This document shows, in pieces, positions 36,501-44,958 of a DNA stretch of 64,000 bases. The translations under genes were made by a program, and so were the position numbers. The stretch comes from Fibrivirga algicola. GTDB taxonomy: Bacteria > Bacteroidota > Bacteroidia > Cytophagales > Spirosomataceae. The notes below the pieces were generated by a model. That model had not been told where the DNA came from, did no database searches, and worked only from the letters and a program-made list of their open reading frames with translations. Every line of letters begins with the position of its first letter. The stretch's first letter is position 1. The stretch is from contig NZ_WAEL01000005.1 of the NCBI RefSeq assembly GCF_011742925.1, positions 248,001 to 312,000 on the forward strand. The letters run 5' to 3'.

Positions 36501-37091
36501 GGCCTCCCGAGCATGTCGCAACTTCTTATCACCCAATTTCGCCAGCACAAACCGGTCGATGTCGTTACGTACCCAGGAATCGTTTTTGATCTCGGGTACG
36601 TCGGGCATGGTCGGGGCCACTAGCGACCAATGTTCCTTGTATTCGGCACCCTGTTCAACCCACCGGATCAGCATGGCTTTCTCCTCCGCGCTTAACGTCA
36701 GATTCGACTTCGGCGTGGGCATCATCTCGTCGGGATCGGTGCTGGTGATGCGGTGGAACAGCTCGCTGCTGGCCAGATCGCCGGGAACGATGGCTTTTTT
36801 GCCACTCTTTTCCAGTGCCGCGTAAGCGCCTTCGGGTGTATCGAGCCGGAGGCCAGCTTGTTGCTTGTTCTTATCCGGTCCGTGGCAAGCAAAGCAGCGA
36901 TCAGACAGAATTGGCTTGATGTGCAGGTTATAATCGACCTTTTCAGGTACGTTCAACTCCGCCGCCACCACATCGGCAGGTTTGGTTACGCTGCTGAACT
37001 GGCTACACGATGACCAGATCACGCCGCTAAACAGGCCAACGGCTAGTGAAACAAGGCTATACTGAATTCGATTCGATGCCCGGCGTATCAT
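33591..37091 (-). CDS. PSCyt1/DUF1549/DUF1553 lipoprotein with LamG-like domain
   Basis: A 1166-residue protein. A lipobox-like signal (VIWSSC, C29) is followed by a planctomycete-type cytochrome c domain with heme motif CFACH (C66-H70), DUF1549 ([44 protein letters not shown]), a second CxxCH in [16 protein letters not shown], a LamG/concanavalin-like domain near 570-740 ([21 protein letters not shown]), and a C-terminal DUF1553 with [22 protein letters not shown]. It is probably a periplasmic or surface protein acting with the DUF1501 partner on a polymer, perhaps a carbohydrate; this is inferred from the LamG domain. Confidence 0.9.
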   Translation of the reverse strand: [1166 protein letters not shown]

Positions 37092-37291
37092 GCGATTGGT
37101 AGAGCTACGTTACAGAAGTCAAACTTATAGCAGAATAATGCTAAAAACAGATTTTTCTACCCGTTATAACATGTGTCGCTTAAACAGCATCGGTGATTGC
37201 CTTAAATTCGCCAGTTCTTAGAACTGGCTGACTGCCTTTCCATACCGTACTGTTTCCGGAAATTTTCTGTCAACAGCCCACTCAGTTGCTT

Positions 37292-37921
37292 ATGTACGTA
37301 CCTAAACATTTTCAGGAAAACGATCGTGATCAACTTTTCCAGTTTATCCGGGAGTATTCATTCGCGCTGCTTGTGCTGACAAACGAAGCAGGTGTTCCTA
37401 TCGCCACCCATTTGCCAATTGAGCTTCAGGTTGATGCTGACGGCACGGCGCGGCTGATCGGTCATGTCTCGAAGGTAAATCCGCAGGCAATCCTGTTCGG
37501 CAGCACAACGCCTGCGCTGGCCGTTTTTTCGGGACCGCACGCCTATATCTCTTCGTCGTGGTACGATCATGTGAACGTACCTACCTGGAACTACCTGTCG
37601 GTGCACGTGTATGGACGTACCCGCGTGTTGACCGATGAGGAAACGCTTGCGTTGCTACGTACCCAAGTGGATAAATACGAAGCCGCCTCGGCCTGTCCCG
37701 TGTCGATCGAGAGCATGACTGAGGCGTATGTTCGTCAGCAAATGAAAGGCTTGGTGGCGTTTGAACTGGCAATCGAAACGATGCAGGGAGCCGCCAAACT
37801 AAGTCAGAACCGGGATGATACTAACCATGCCGCCATCGTCGATCAACTTCACCAGCGCGATGATATTGAGTCGCACCGCGTTGCCGATGAAATGCAAAAG
37901 CGGCGGCTGGAGAAAGTCTAA
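37292..37921 (+). CDS. FMN-binding negative transcriptional regulator, PaiB family
   Basis: A 209-residue protein of the PaiB/FMN-binding split-barrel family: MYVPKHFQENDRDQLFQFIREYSFALLVL, ATHLPIEL, GHVSKVNPQ, FSGPHAYISSSWY and VPTWNYLSVHVYG are family blocks. In Bacillus PaiB affects sporulation and protease genes; here the function is unknown and it may be a flavin-dependent enzyme. ATG 37292 is used in preference to a TTG six bases earlier. A stem-loop between this gene and rimO serves the two converging units. Confidence 0.88.
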   Translation: MYVPKHFQENDRDQLFQFIREYSFALLVLTNEAGVPIATHLPIELQVDADGTARLIGHVSKVNPQAILFGSTTPALAVFSGPHAYISSSWYDHVNVPTWNYLSVHVYGRTRVLTDEETLALLRTQVDKYEAASACPVSIESMTEAYVRQQMKGLVAFELAIETMQGAAKLSQNRDDTNHAAIVDQLHQRDDIESHRVADEMQKRRLEKV

Positions 37922-37942
37922 GTCGTTGTATAAATACCGGAG

Positions 37943-37979
37943 TTGCTTCGCTAGTCATAGGGAACGACCAGCGAAGCAA
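37943..37979. terminator. Bidirectional stem-loop between converging genes
   Basis: TTGCTTCGCT (37943-37952) and AGCGAAGCAA (37970-37979) pair, with three more base pairs possible inside. It lies between the stops of the PaiB-like gene and rimO, 21 and 36 bp away. A T-run is lacking. Confidence 0.65.
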
Positions 37980-38014
37980 TAGTATACTGCACAAAGCAGT
38001 ACGCGAAGCCATTT

Positions 38015-39355
38015 TTACGCCAGTGTAGGTACACTGACCTCACTGGCCACTTCGCCGTAAAGATCGAACGGTTGGGCGTCGGTGATACGTACCTGGGCGA
38101 AGTCACCCAGGCGGACGTATGTGTTCTTGGTAGCTGGTACCAGCACTTCGTTGTCTACTTCCGGCGAGTCGAATTCGGTACGGCCGATGAAGTAACCGCC
38201 CTCTTTCCGGTCGAACAACACTTTGTGGGTCTGGCCTACTTTCTTCAGGTTATTCTCGTGTGAAATGCCTTCCTGAATCTCCATAATGGCGTCGGCGCGT
38301 TCCTGCTTTACGTCGTCAGGTACGTTGTCGGGCATCGAGTAGGAGTGTGTCTGATCTTCGTGCGAGTAGGTGAACGTACCCAGTCGGTCGAAGCGCATCC
38401 GGTTCACGAAGTCGAGCGTCTCCTCAAACAGCGCATCAGTTTCGCCCGGGTGCCCCACAATCAGTGTGGTGCGCAGGTGGATCCCCGGCACTTTCGCGCG
38501 AATCGTGTGTACCAACTCTTCGGTTTTTTCACGGGTAATACCCCGTCGCATCAGCTTCAGCAATTCCGTCGAGCCAGTTTGCAACGGCATATCCAGGTAA
38601 TTGCAAACATTCGGCCGTTCGCGCATGACGTCGAGCACGTCGAGTGGGAAGCCGGACGGGTAGGCATATTGCAGGCGAATCCAGTCGATGCCTTCTACGT
38701 CGGCCAGGCGGTCGACGAGTTCGGCAAGGTTGCGCTTTTTGGCTAGGTCAAGGCCGTAATAGGTCAGGTCCTGAGCAATCAGAATGAGTTCTTTGGTGCC
38801 GCGACGGGCCAGCGATTTTGCTTCCATCACCAGTTCGTCCATCGGGCGCGACACGTGGTGACCGCGCATGATCGGAATGGCGCAGAACGAGCAGGGCCGG
38901 TCGCAACCTTCGGCAATTTTCAGGTACGCGTAATGGGCGGGGGTCGTCAGCAGGCGTTCGCCAACGAGTTCGTGCTTATAATCGGCACGCAATGTTTTCA
39001 GCAGACGGGGTAGTTCGTTAGTGCCAAACCACGCATCGACGGTCGGCATTTCAACTTCCAGCTCATCTTTATAGCGGTGTGACAAACAACCCGTTACGTA
39101 TACTTTATCCACAACACCCGCTTCTTTGGCGTCGACGTACCTGAGAATGGTGTTGATGCTCTCTTCTTTGGCGTTATCGATGAATCCGCAGGTGTTGATC
39201 ACCACAATGTTGGCGTCGTCCTTTTTCGATTCATGCGTCACGGCCATGCCGTTGCCTTTCAATTGCGTGTACAGCGTCTCTGAATCGACCAGGTTTTTTG
39301 AGCAACCCAGCGTGACGATGTTGATTTTATTGGTAAGTAAGCCTTTGGTTTTCAA
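38015..39355 (-). CDS. rimO: Ribosomal protein S12 methylthiotransferase RimO
   Basis: A 446-residue MTTase that adds a methylthio group to Asp of ribosomal protein S12. The UPF0004 domain has its three cysteines (C18 in TLGCSKN, C56 in NTCGF, C90 in TGCLS) and the radical SAM domain has CDRPCSFCAIP (C151, C155, C158); a TRAM domain ends the protein. The GCSKN and IMRGHHVSRP patterns favour RimO over MiaB. The start appears to be TTG at 39355, which yields MKTKGLLTNKINIVTLG as in Bacteroidota homologues. Confidence 0.95.
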   Translation of the reverse strand: MKTKGLLTNKINIVTLGCSKNLVDSETLYTQLKGNGMAVTHESKKDDANIVVINTCGFIDNAKEESINTILRYVDAKEAGVVDKVYVTGCLSHRYKDELEVEMPTVDAWFGTNELPRLLKTLRADYKHELVGERLLTTPAHYAYLKIAEGCDRPCSFCAIPIMRGHHVSRPMDELVMEAKSLARRGTKELILIAQDLTYYGLDLAKKRNLAELVDRLADVEGIDWIRLQYAYPSGFPLDVLDVMRERPNVCNYLDMPLQTGSTELLKLMRRGITREKTEELVHTIRAKVPGIHLRTTLIVGHPGETDALFEETLDFVNRMRFDRLGTFTYSHEDQTHSYSMPDNVPDDVKQERADAIMEIQEGISHENNLKKVGQTHKVLFDRKEGGYFIGRTEFDSPEVDNEVLVPATKNTYVRLGDFAQVRITDAQPFDLYGEVASEVSVPTLA

Positions 39356-39435
39356 AACAAAATTGGATTGACCCTATCGTGGTTAGGGTAACGCCTGAAT
39401 AGAGTTTCAAGTTTCAGGTAGTAGACGATGAAGAG

Positions 39436-40944
39436 TTATAACTCGTTTACCTTTCTCAATTCCTCAATTGCCGCCTGCACCCGCTCTGTCTGTTCATTTC
39501 GCGCCAATACAACCGGTGCTGCCGCACGGACAGCGCAGTCGGGGATAGGGCAACGCTCGCAGGTTTCGCCTACGTCGGTACGCGGAATGGTGGGGTCGTC
39601 GAGGAAAGCGAAGACGGAACGGAGTTGGTCGGTGATAGGCAGCCCGATGTTGATGCTGCTATTGGTGGTAGATGGCGGCGACGATTTGGCGATCGACAGC
39701 ACGAAATAGGCGTTCCCATCGCTGGGGTAGGTCGTGATCTGCGCCTGACAAATGGGCTGGCCGTTCCAGTTTCCCTGTGCCTGTTCGGTGCGTAGGTCGT
39801 TCAACAGCGTTAAGGCCACCTGGCGACGGCAGTAGTGTTCGTCGCGTGCCACGCCGTGAGGGGTATGCAAACGGCTCAGATGCAACTCTTTCGATAAAAC
39901 GAATCGGTCGTTGTCGTTGCGTCCGCCTGGCTGGTCGAAACGGAGAAAGAACAGATCATTAAGGCCAAACCCACTTGTAAGCAGGCTCATCGTCCGAAGC
40001 AGAAACATTTCGGGCGTAACGCCAAAATGGGTCAAGGCCTGTAGCAACCGGTCGGGCTGCCAGGTACGTTGTGCAACAAAGGCAGTCAGAATAGGCATTA
40101 GCCCGGTTCGTGGCATTAGCACTGCCCGCGAGAAGTACGACGCACGAAAATTGTTCAGCACTTCATCGAACGAACGGGCCGCCAGCATCGATGATTCAAG
40201 TGGTCGGTTGACCAGTTGTAAGTGTCGGTAGCCCACCTCGCGCGCCAGTGTGAACGCCGTTTGCTCGGAGGATAACCGGCTATTGATCAGTAGCGTGTTC
40301 GATTCCGGAATATAAACAGACCGTAGCGATGTGAGCGCAGGGTGCGTAGTGTCGTCGTAAGGGGTTACCGTACAGCTGAAAGTGCTAATTAGTACGTCAG
40401 TGAGTTGAGCGGGCAGTTGGGCCGGCGATTCAGGCAGCGGGTGTTGTGCCAGAAATGCATCGGCCTGTTGTTCCAGGTCATCGAAATAGGTGTCGTGCAT
40501 AGCTTGATACGTACGCAACACCGAGAAATAAAACTGCTCAACACGCAGGTCATAGTTGCGGCCAATTTCGATGATCGTACTAATGAATGCGCTCAGTTTG
40601 GCAGGTGCATTGGCCATCACTTCTAAAAAATAACCGGGCTCTATACCAAACAGATCGAATGGTAACTCGTTGAGAACGTTCGAGTTGAGTAAGCCGACAA
40701 CTGGTTCCAGTCGCTTGCTGACGCGTAGCGATACCAGCGAGTCGTAGTCGGTACCCAGCGCTTTGGCAATGGCAAAGATCTTTTCCGTTTTCGGGTACTT
40801 TTTCCCCTTCTCGATCTCATTTAGGTAGGAAGGTGACAGGCCGGTCAAATCGGCCAGGTCATAAGTCGACAACCCCTGATCGGCTCGCAACTGTTTCAGC
40901 TTAAGGCCAAAAATGAGCCTTACTTTATCCCGGTCGGTATTCAT
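39436..40944 (-). CDS. XRE/ScfR-like transcriptional regulator
   Basis: A 502-residue regulator: an XRE helix-turn-helix at about residues 10-65 (LKQLRADQGLSTYDLADLTGLSPSYLNEIEKGKKYP), a long middle part with an IrrE/ImmA-like region (SRLSSEQTAFTLAREVGYRHLQLV, lacking the canonical HExxH), and a C-terminal cysteine cluster (TCERCPIPDCAVRAA). This is the plan of ScfR/RamB-type regulators of acetate, propionate and glyoxylate metabolism. It is divergent from pckA-fbp across a 149-bp gap holding a perfect palindrome, so control of gluconeogenesis is a good hypothesis. ATG 40944. Confidence 0.88.
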   Translation of the reverse strand: MNTDRDKVRLIFGLKLKQLRADQGLSTYDLADLTGLSPSYLNEIEKGKKYPKTEKIFAIAKALGTDYDSLVSLRVSKRLEPVVGLLNSNVLNELPFDLFGIEPGYFLEVMANAPAKLSAFISTIIEIGRNYDLRVEQFYFSVLRTYQAMHDTYFDDLEQQADAFLAQHPLPESPAQLPAQLTDVLISTFSCTVTPYDDTTHPALTSLRSVYIPESNTLLINSRLSSEQTAFTLAREVGYRHLQLVNRPLESSMLAARSFDEVLNNFRASYFSRAVLMPRTGLMPILTAFVAQRTWQPDRLLQALTHFGVTPEMFLLRTMSLLTSGFGLNDLFFLRFDQPGGRNDNDRFVLSKELHLSRLHTPHGVARDEHYCRRQVALTLLNDLRTEQAQGNWNGQPICQAQITTYPSDGNAYFVLSIAKSSPPSTTNSSINIGLPITDQLRSVFAFLDDPTIPRTDVGETCERCPIPDCAVRAAAPVVLARNEQTERVQAAIEELRKVNEL

Positions 40945-40975
40945 GATATAATCTGGAGAGGTGTACAGCCTGGGA

Positions 40976-40983
40976 CAAAATTA
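40976..40983 (-). promoter_or_regulatory. Candidate -7 box for the ScfR-like gene
   Basis: On the minus strand TAATTTTG, fitting TAnnTTTG, 31 bp upstream of the ATG. The palindrome at 41016 lies about 30 bp further upstream. Confidence 0.5.
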
Positions 40984-41015
40984 CAACTTCCCGTTCGATA
41001 AGCGTTGCTCTAAAT

Positions 41016-41035
41016 TTTAGCGAACGTTCGCTAAA
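41016..41035. promoter_or_regulatory. 20-bp palindrome, candidate operator of the pckA-fbp locus
   Basis: TTTAGCGAACGTTCGCTAAA is a perfect inverted repeat between the two divergent -7 boxes. It covers the place of the pckA -33 element, so a bound dimer could block or reshape pckA transcription. The natural candidate is the adjacent ScfR-like protein; that link is inferred. Confidence 0.7.
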
Positions 41036-41052
41036 TATATAATAATCGCTAC

Positions 41053-41060
41053 TATCTTTG
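41053..41060 (+). promoter_or_regulatory. -7 box of pckA
   Basis: TATCTTTG is a full match to TAnnTTTG, 33 bp upstream of the ATG at 41094. There is no exact TTG at -33; the palindrome occupies that position, which suggests regulated or activator-dependent use. Confidence 0.55.
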
Positions 41061-41093
41061 TTTCATCGCTCGTACAGTAAACACACGCCTACT

Positions 41094-42707
41094 ATGGTCA
41101 TTGAACAATCGCAATCATTTGCCCAGTTAATCAGCCTTAATTTTCCGGCCGATAACGCCATTGACTTCCTGCAACTGGCAGAACCCTCTGAGCTGTTTTT
41201 TCAACTTTCGCCAGCGGCCTTGATCGAGCAGGCAGTGCAGCGTGGTGAGGGTCAACTAACAGATACTGGTGCCTTGTTATGCACAACGGGTCGTTTTACA
41301 GGCCGTTCGCCCAAAGACAGGTACATCGTGCGCGATGAGTTGACGGCCGATACCGTAGACTGGGGCAACGTGAATATCCCGTTTTCGGCGGCCAAATTTG
41401 ATCAGCTACATCGTCGGATGCGTAGCTTTCTGGAATACCAGACGGTATATGTGCGCTATGCCCGGGCTGGTGAATCATCGCCCGGTGCTGATCCGGCGCA
41501 TCAGCTAAACCTTTGTATTCTGACCACGGCAGCCTGGCAAAATTTGTTCTGCCATAATATGTTTCAGCGGGTAGCCGACGACGAACTGAACCGGTTCAAG
41601 CCAGATTTCACCGTATTGGCCGTTCCCGGCTTTAAGGCCATTCCAACGGAAGATAGTACGCGCGCCGAAAATTTTGCCCTACTCAACCTGTCGAAGCGCA
41701 TCTTGCTCATTGGGGGTACGTGCTACGCAGGTGAGATCAAGAAGGGAATTTTCTCGGCTTTGAATTACCTGCTCCCTTCTCAAAATGTGCTACCCATGCA
41801 CTGTTCGGCTAATGTGGGCGAGCGCGACGGCAAAACCGACGTGGCGCTCTTCTTTGGCTTGTCGGGCACTGGCAAAACAACGCTCTCAGCCGATCCGAAC
41901 CGGGCGTTGATCGGTGATGATGAGCATGGCTGGAGCGAAACCGGCGTTTTCAATTTTGAGGGCGGCTGTTACGCCAAAGTCGTTGACCTGACCCGCGAGC
42001 GTGAACCCCAAATCTATGACGCCATCCGGTACGGTGCCATCGTAGAGAATACCCGATTTGCGCCCGGCACCAGCACGGTCAATTACAGCGATACGAGCCT
42101 GACCGAGAATACACGGACGTCATACCCCATCGACTTCATCAATAATGCCCGTATTCCGTCGGTGGCGGGCCACCCTAAAACGATCTTTTTCCTGACCTGC
42201 GATGCGTTCGGTGTACTGCCGCCCATTGCCCGCCTCACGCCCGAGCAGGCCATGCAGTACTTCCTGCTAGGCTACACGGCCAAAGTAGCTGGAACCGAAA
42301 TGGGCGTGACCGAGCCGAAAGCCACCTTTTCGGCCTGCTTCGGGGCAGCTTTCATGCCACTTACTCCAGGTGCGTATGCCAAGATGCTGGGTGATAAAAT
42401 TCGTGAGCACGACACCGATGTCTGGCTCATTAATACTGGTTGGACGGGCGGCGGTTACGGCGTTGGTAAACGCGTTAGTCTCACACACACACGGGCACTA
42501 ATCAGCGCGGTGCTGTCAGGCAGGCTCGACCCCGACCGAATCCAGTACCGTGCTCATCCGATCTTCGGCCTTGCCATGCCAGCCACCTGCCCCGACGTAC
42601 CCAACGCCCTGCTCGACCCCCGACAAACCTGGGTCGACACCGCCGCCTACGACGAAAAAGCCATGTACCTGCAACGGTTATTCGACGAAAAGCAACAGAT
42701 TCTTTGA
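41094..42707 (+). CDS. pckA: Phosphoenolpyruvate carboxykinase (ATP)
   Basis: A 537-residue ATP-type PEPCK that converts oxaloacetate to phosphoenolpyruvate, the entry step of gluconeogenesis. CTTGRFTGRSPKDRYIV is the substrate loop, FFGLSGTGKTTLSADPNR the kinase-1a/P-loop, DDEHGWSETGVFNFEGGCYAK the metal site and NTGWTGGGYGVGKR the late signature. ATG 41094 (MVIEQSQSF) is preferred to the TTG at 41058, which lies inside the promoter. fbp follows 53 bp later, giving a two-gene gluconeogenic operon. Confidence 0.98.
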   Translation: MVIEQSQSFAQLISLNFPADNAIDFLQLAEPSELFFQLSPAALIEQAVQRGEGQLTDTGALLCTTGRFTGRSPKDRYIVRDELTADTVDWGNVNIPFSAAKFDQLHRRMRSFLEYQTVYVRYARAGESSPGADPAHQLNLCILTTAAWQNLFCHNMFQRVADDELNRFKPDFTVLAVPGFKAIPTEDSTRAENFALLNLSKRILLIGGTCYAGEIKKGIFSALNYLLPSQNVLPMHCSANVGERDGKTDVALFFGLSGTGKTTLSADPNRALIGDDEHGWSETGVFNFEGGCYAKVVDLTREREPQIYDAIRYGAIVENTRFAPGTSTVNYSDTSLTENTRTSYPIDFINNARIPSVAGHPKTIFFLTCDAFGVLPPIARLTPEQAMQYFLLGYTAKVAGTEMGVTEPKATFSACFGAAFMPLTPGAYAKMLGDKIREHDTDVWLINTGWTGGGYGVGKRVSLTHTRALISAVLSGRLDPDRIQYRAHPIFGLAMPATCPDVPNALLDPRQTWVDTAAYDEKAMYLQRLFDEKQQIL

Positions 42708-42760
42708 CCTGATCTTATGCCAGCCATAAGTTAGTCATCACTCTTTCCATCATCACTCGT

Positions 42761-43804
42761 ATGACGTTTACTGAAAACAACGCCGATCTGGGTAATCTGG
42801 CGCTGCCCGTCGGCACCACGCTCGACCGCTACATTATGCGTCGGCAAACGGCGTTTCCGTACGCTACAGGCGAGCTGTCGCAACTACTACGCGACATGGC
42901 GTTGGCGAGTAAGATTATTAACCGCGAAATAAATCGGGCGGGGCTGATGGATATTACCGGCTCGGCGGGGTCGGGGAATATTCAGGGCGAAACGCAGCAG
43001 AAACTCGATGTAGTGGCGAACATTCGGTTTCTACGCGCCCTGAAAAACGGAGGTGAGGTGTGCGCCATTATTTCAGAGGAAGATGACGATATTATCTGTA
43101 CCGGCAACCGCAATGCCAAATACGTGGTTGCCATCGACCCCCTCGACGGCTCGTCAAATATTGATGTGAACGTATCGATCGGCACTATTTTCTCCATCTA
43201 TCGCCGCGTTACACCAGTAGGTACCGAAGCGACAATGGCTGATTTTCTACAGGGCGGTGATAAGCAGGTGGCAGCGGGCTACATTCTGTATGGCTCCTCT
43301 ACGATCCTGGTCCTGACAACGGGCGACGGCGTTAGCGGATTCACCTACGACACTTCCCTGGGAGAATACATTCTGTCGCATCCGGGACTTCGTCAGCCAG
43401 CCGACGGGCAGATTTTCTCATGCAACGACGGCAACGAACTCGATTATCCTGCCTATGTGCAGACGTACCTGAAAACCTGCAAGCAGCAACGCCTGACAGG
43501 CCGATACATCGGTTCGCTGGTGGCCGATTTCCACCGCAACCTTATCAAAGGCGGGATTTACCTGTATCCACCAACGGTAAAATCGCCCAACGGAAAGCTG
43601 CGATTACTCTACGAATGCTTCCCCATGGCCTACATTGCCGAACAAGCTGGGGGCGTAGCAACAAACGGCCGCAAACGCCTGCTCGATGTTGAGCCGACGA
43701 ACCTTCATCAGCGTTCTCCGCTCTTCATAGGTTCAACAGAGATGATTCAGGCATTGCGGAGTGCTGAAGAATGCCTGGTTGCTGATGCTGTTAGCGTACT
43801 GTGA
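42761..43804 (+). CDS. fbp: Fructose-1,6-bisphosphatase class I
   Basis: A 347-residue class I FBPase: [13 protein letters not shown] and [27 protein letters not shown] are the metal and substrate signatures, [11 protein letters not shown] and [35 protein letters not shown] lie in the C-terminal half. It catalyses the irreversible last steps of gluconeogenesis by hydrolysing fructose-1,6-bisphosphate. Pairing it with pckA means both irreversible steps can be switched together. A small CTTATG/CATAAG stem is in the gap between the genes. Confidence 0.98.
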   Translation: MTFTENNADLGNLALPVGTTLDRYIMRRQTAFPYATGELSQLLRDMALASKIINREINRAGLMDITGSAGSGNIQGETQQKLDVVANIRFLRALKNGGEVCAIISEEDDDIICTGNRNAKYVVAIDPLDGSSNIDVNVSIGTIFSIYRRVTPVGTEATMADFLQGGDKQVAAGYILYGSSTILVLTTGDGVSGFTYDTSLGEYILSHPGLRQPADGQIFSCNDGNELDYPAYVQTYLKTCKQQRLTGRYIGSLVADFHRNLIKGGIYLYPPTVKSPNGKLRLLYECFPMAYIAEQAGGVATNGRKRLLDVEPTNLHQRSPLFIGSTEMIQALRSAEECLVADAVSVL

Positions 43805-43849
43805 AGTAGTGTGTTCCTTTTTCTTGAAACTCCATGCTGTGAAGCCTGC

Positions 43850-44215
43850 TTACGCCACTTGCACAGTATTGAATGGGAATTTGTGCTCAACCCATTTCCT
43901 AGGAACACCCTTGAAATAATCCTCGATGGCAAAACTAAGTCCTTTGCCGTAGTCGAAAAAGAACGTGGCGTTTCCATCGTAGTCGATGAATCGAAAGTAG
44001 AAGTAGGCGAATTTTCCCTGTGCCGTTATATGCGATTCGATTAGCGCAACATTACCGGCGGTCAGTAAAGTAGACGTACCGGCACGGTGAACCGTAATTG
44101 CCTTTACTGCGGGATCAAGCACCAGTGAAGTATGGCGGATGATTGTCCAGAACTTTTCTTCCAGCAGGAATAATTTGTTGAGCAGATAGAACGAAGCACC
44201 GCACACTGCGATCAT
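43850..44215 (-). CDS. Second half of a split membrane protein
   Basis: A 121-residue frame beginning MIAVCGASFYLLNKLFLLEEKFWTIIRHTSLVLDP. It is in the same reading frame as 44231-44482 and separated by a single TAG (44233-44231) and five codons (ILAAF); joined, they form one 210-residue protein whose third membrane helix would be restored. No domain recognised. It is either a truncated gene remnant, a restart product, or evidence of a sequencing error. The C-terminal half is hydrophilic with aromatic strands (FAYFYFRFIDYDGNATFFFDYGKG). Confidence 0.5.
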   Translation of the reverse strand: MIAVCGASFYLLNKLFLLEEKFWTIIRHTSLVLDPAVKAITVHRAGTSTLLTAGNVALIESHITAQGKFAYFYFRFIDYDGNATFFFDYGKGLSFAIEDYFKGVPRKWVEHKFPFNTVQVA

Positions 44216-44230
44216 GAAGGCGGCAAGAAT

Positions 44231-44482
44231 CTAATGCCAGATGCTTGTAGCTGTATCTAGATAATACAGGACTACCCAGCAGGCCCAAAGAGAGATAAGA
44301 CAAGCAATAAGCCATACCGGCGAATTTGTCCACTGTAAGAAATCCAGCGCCTTATATTCGTAAACGACTACCCGTTTCAGTGGTGAATCTTCTCCGACGG
44401 ATTCACTCGTATACCGAATCGCCCGGTATATCAACCAGCCGACCAGAGAGAAGGGAATGGCGAACAACAGGAACGTACCCAT
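44231..44482 (-). CDS. First half of a split membrane protein
   Basis: An 83-residue protein with two membrane helices (GTFLLFAIPFSLVGWLIYRAI and PVWLIACLISLWACWVVLYYL), ending at TAG after TATSIWH. The frame stays open past that stop into the 43850-44215 frame. It begins 2 bp after the stop of the carboxypeptidase-like gene, so translation is probably coupled. Function unknown; the shape recalls small DUF3592-like membrane proteins, but I cannot assign it. Confidence 0.5.
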   Translation of the reverse strand: MGTFLLFAIPFSLVGWLIYRAIRYTSESVGEDSPLKRVVVYEYKALDFLQWTNSPVWLIACLISLWACWVVLYYLDTATSIWH

Positions 44483-44484
44483 GA

Positions 44485-44958
44485 TCAGAAAGCAGCCTGG
44501 TACGTAATCTGAACGGTGTGTTGCGTGGTGGTATTCTTTTTAACGGTTACAGCATTGAGCCGGCCATCCATATCGAATAAGCTGGCATACAGGCCCTTCG
44601 GTTCGCGCACCAGTACCGAATACGTACCTGCGGGAAGGCCATAAATGCAGAATTTACCGTCTTTGCCTGATGTTACCGTTTTAACTGGCTTTACGCCCTT
44701 CGTAGAGGTAATAAAGCCCTCTTCCATACCCTCAACGCCCTCCATGGTCAGAGCTGGGTAGATCAGGACCTCGCGACTAACGGGCGTGCCTTTCGACGGT
44801 ATTTTCCCGGGGCCGGGCATCTGGTTACCGGTCTGTTCGAGTACCGTGCCACAAATGCCTTGCTTTTTGCTCATCACAGTTTTTTGCTTTGGCTTTTTTT
44901 GAGCCATTGAGTTGGTTGTCAGGCAGAAAAACGCGATAATAAAGAGGAGGCTACGCAT
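44485..44958 (-). CDS. Secreted protein with carboxypeptidase-regulatory-like domain
   Basis: A 157-residue protein with a signal peptide ([20 protein letters not shown]) and a single prealbumin-like/CarboxypepD_reg domain ending in [46 protein letters not shown]. Such domains are surface or TonB-associated stalks. It is the first gene in a run of three minus-strand frames. No TonB box or receptor is next to it. Confidence 0.75.
   Translation of the reverse strand: MRSLLFIIAFFCLTTNSMAQKKPKQKTVMSKKQGICGTVLEQTGNQMPGPGKIPSKGTPVSREVLIYPALTMEGVEGMEEGFITSTKGVKPVKTVTSGKDGKFCIYGLPAGTYSVLVREPKGLYASLFDMDGRLNAVTVKKNTTTQHTVQITYQAAF

Noticed and set aside
36201-36623. A 140-codon plus-strand frame inside the DUF1553 gene
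   Set aside because: Antisense to a well-supported gene, with a composition expected of a shadow frame.
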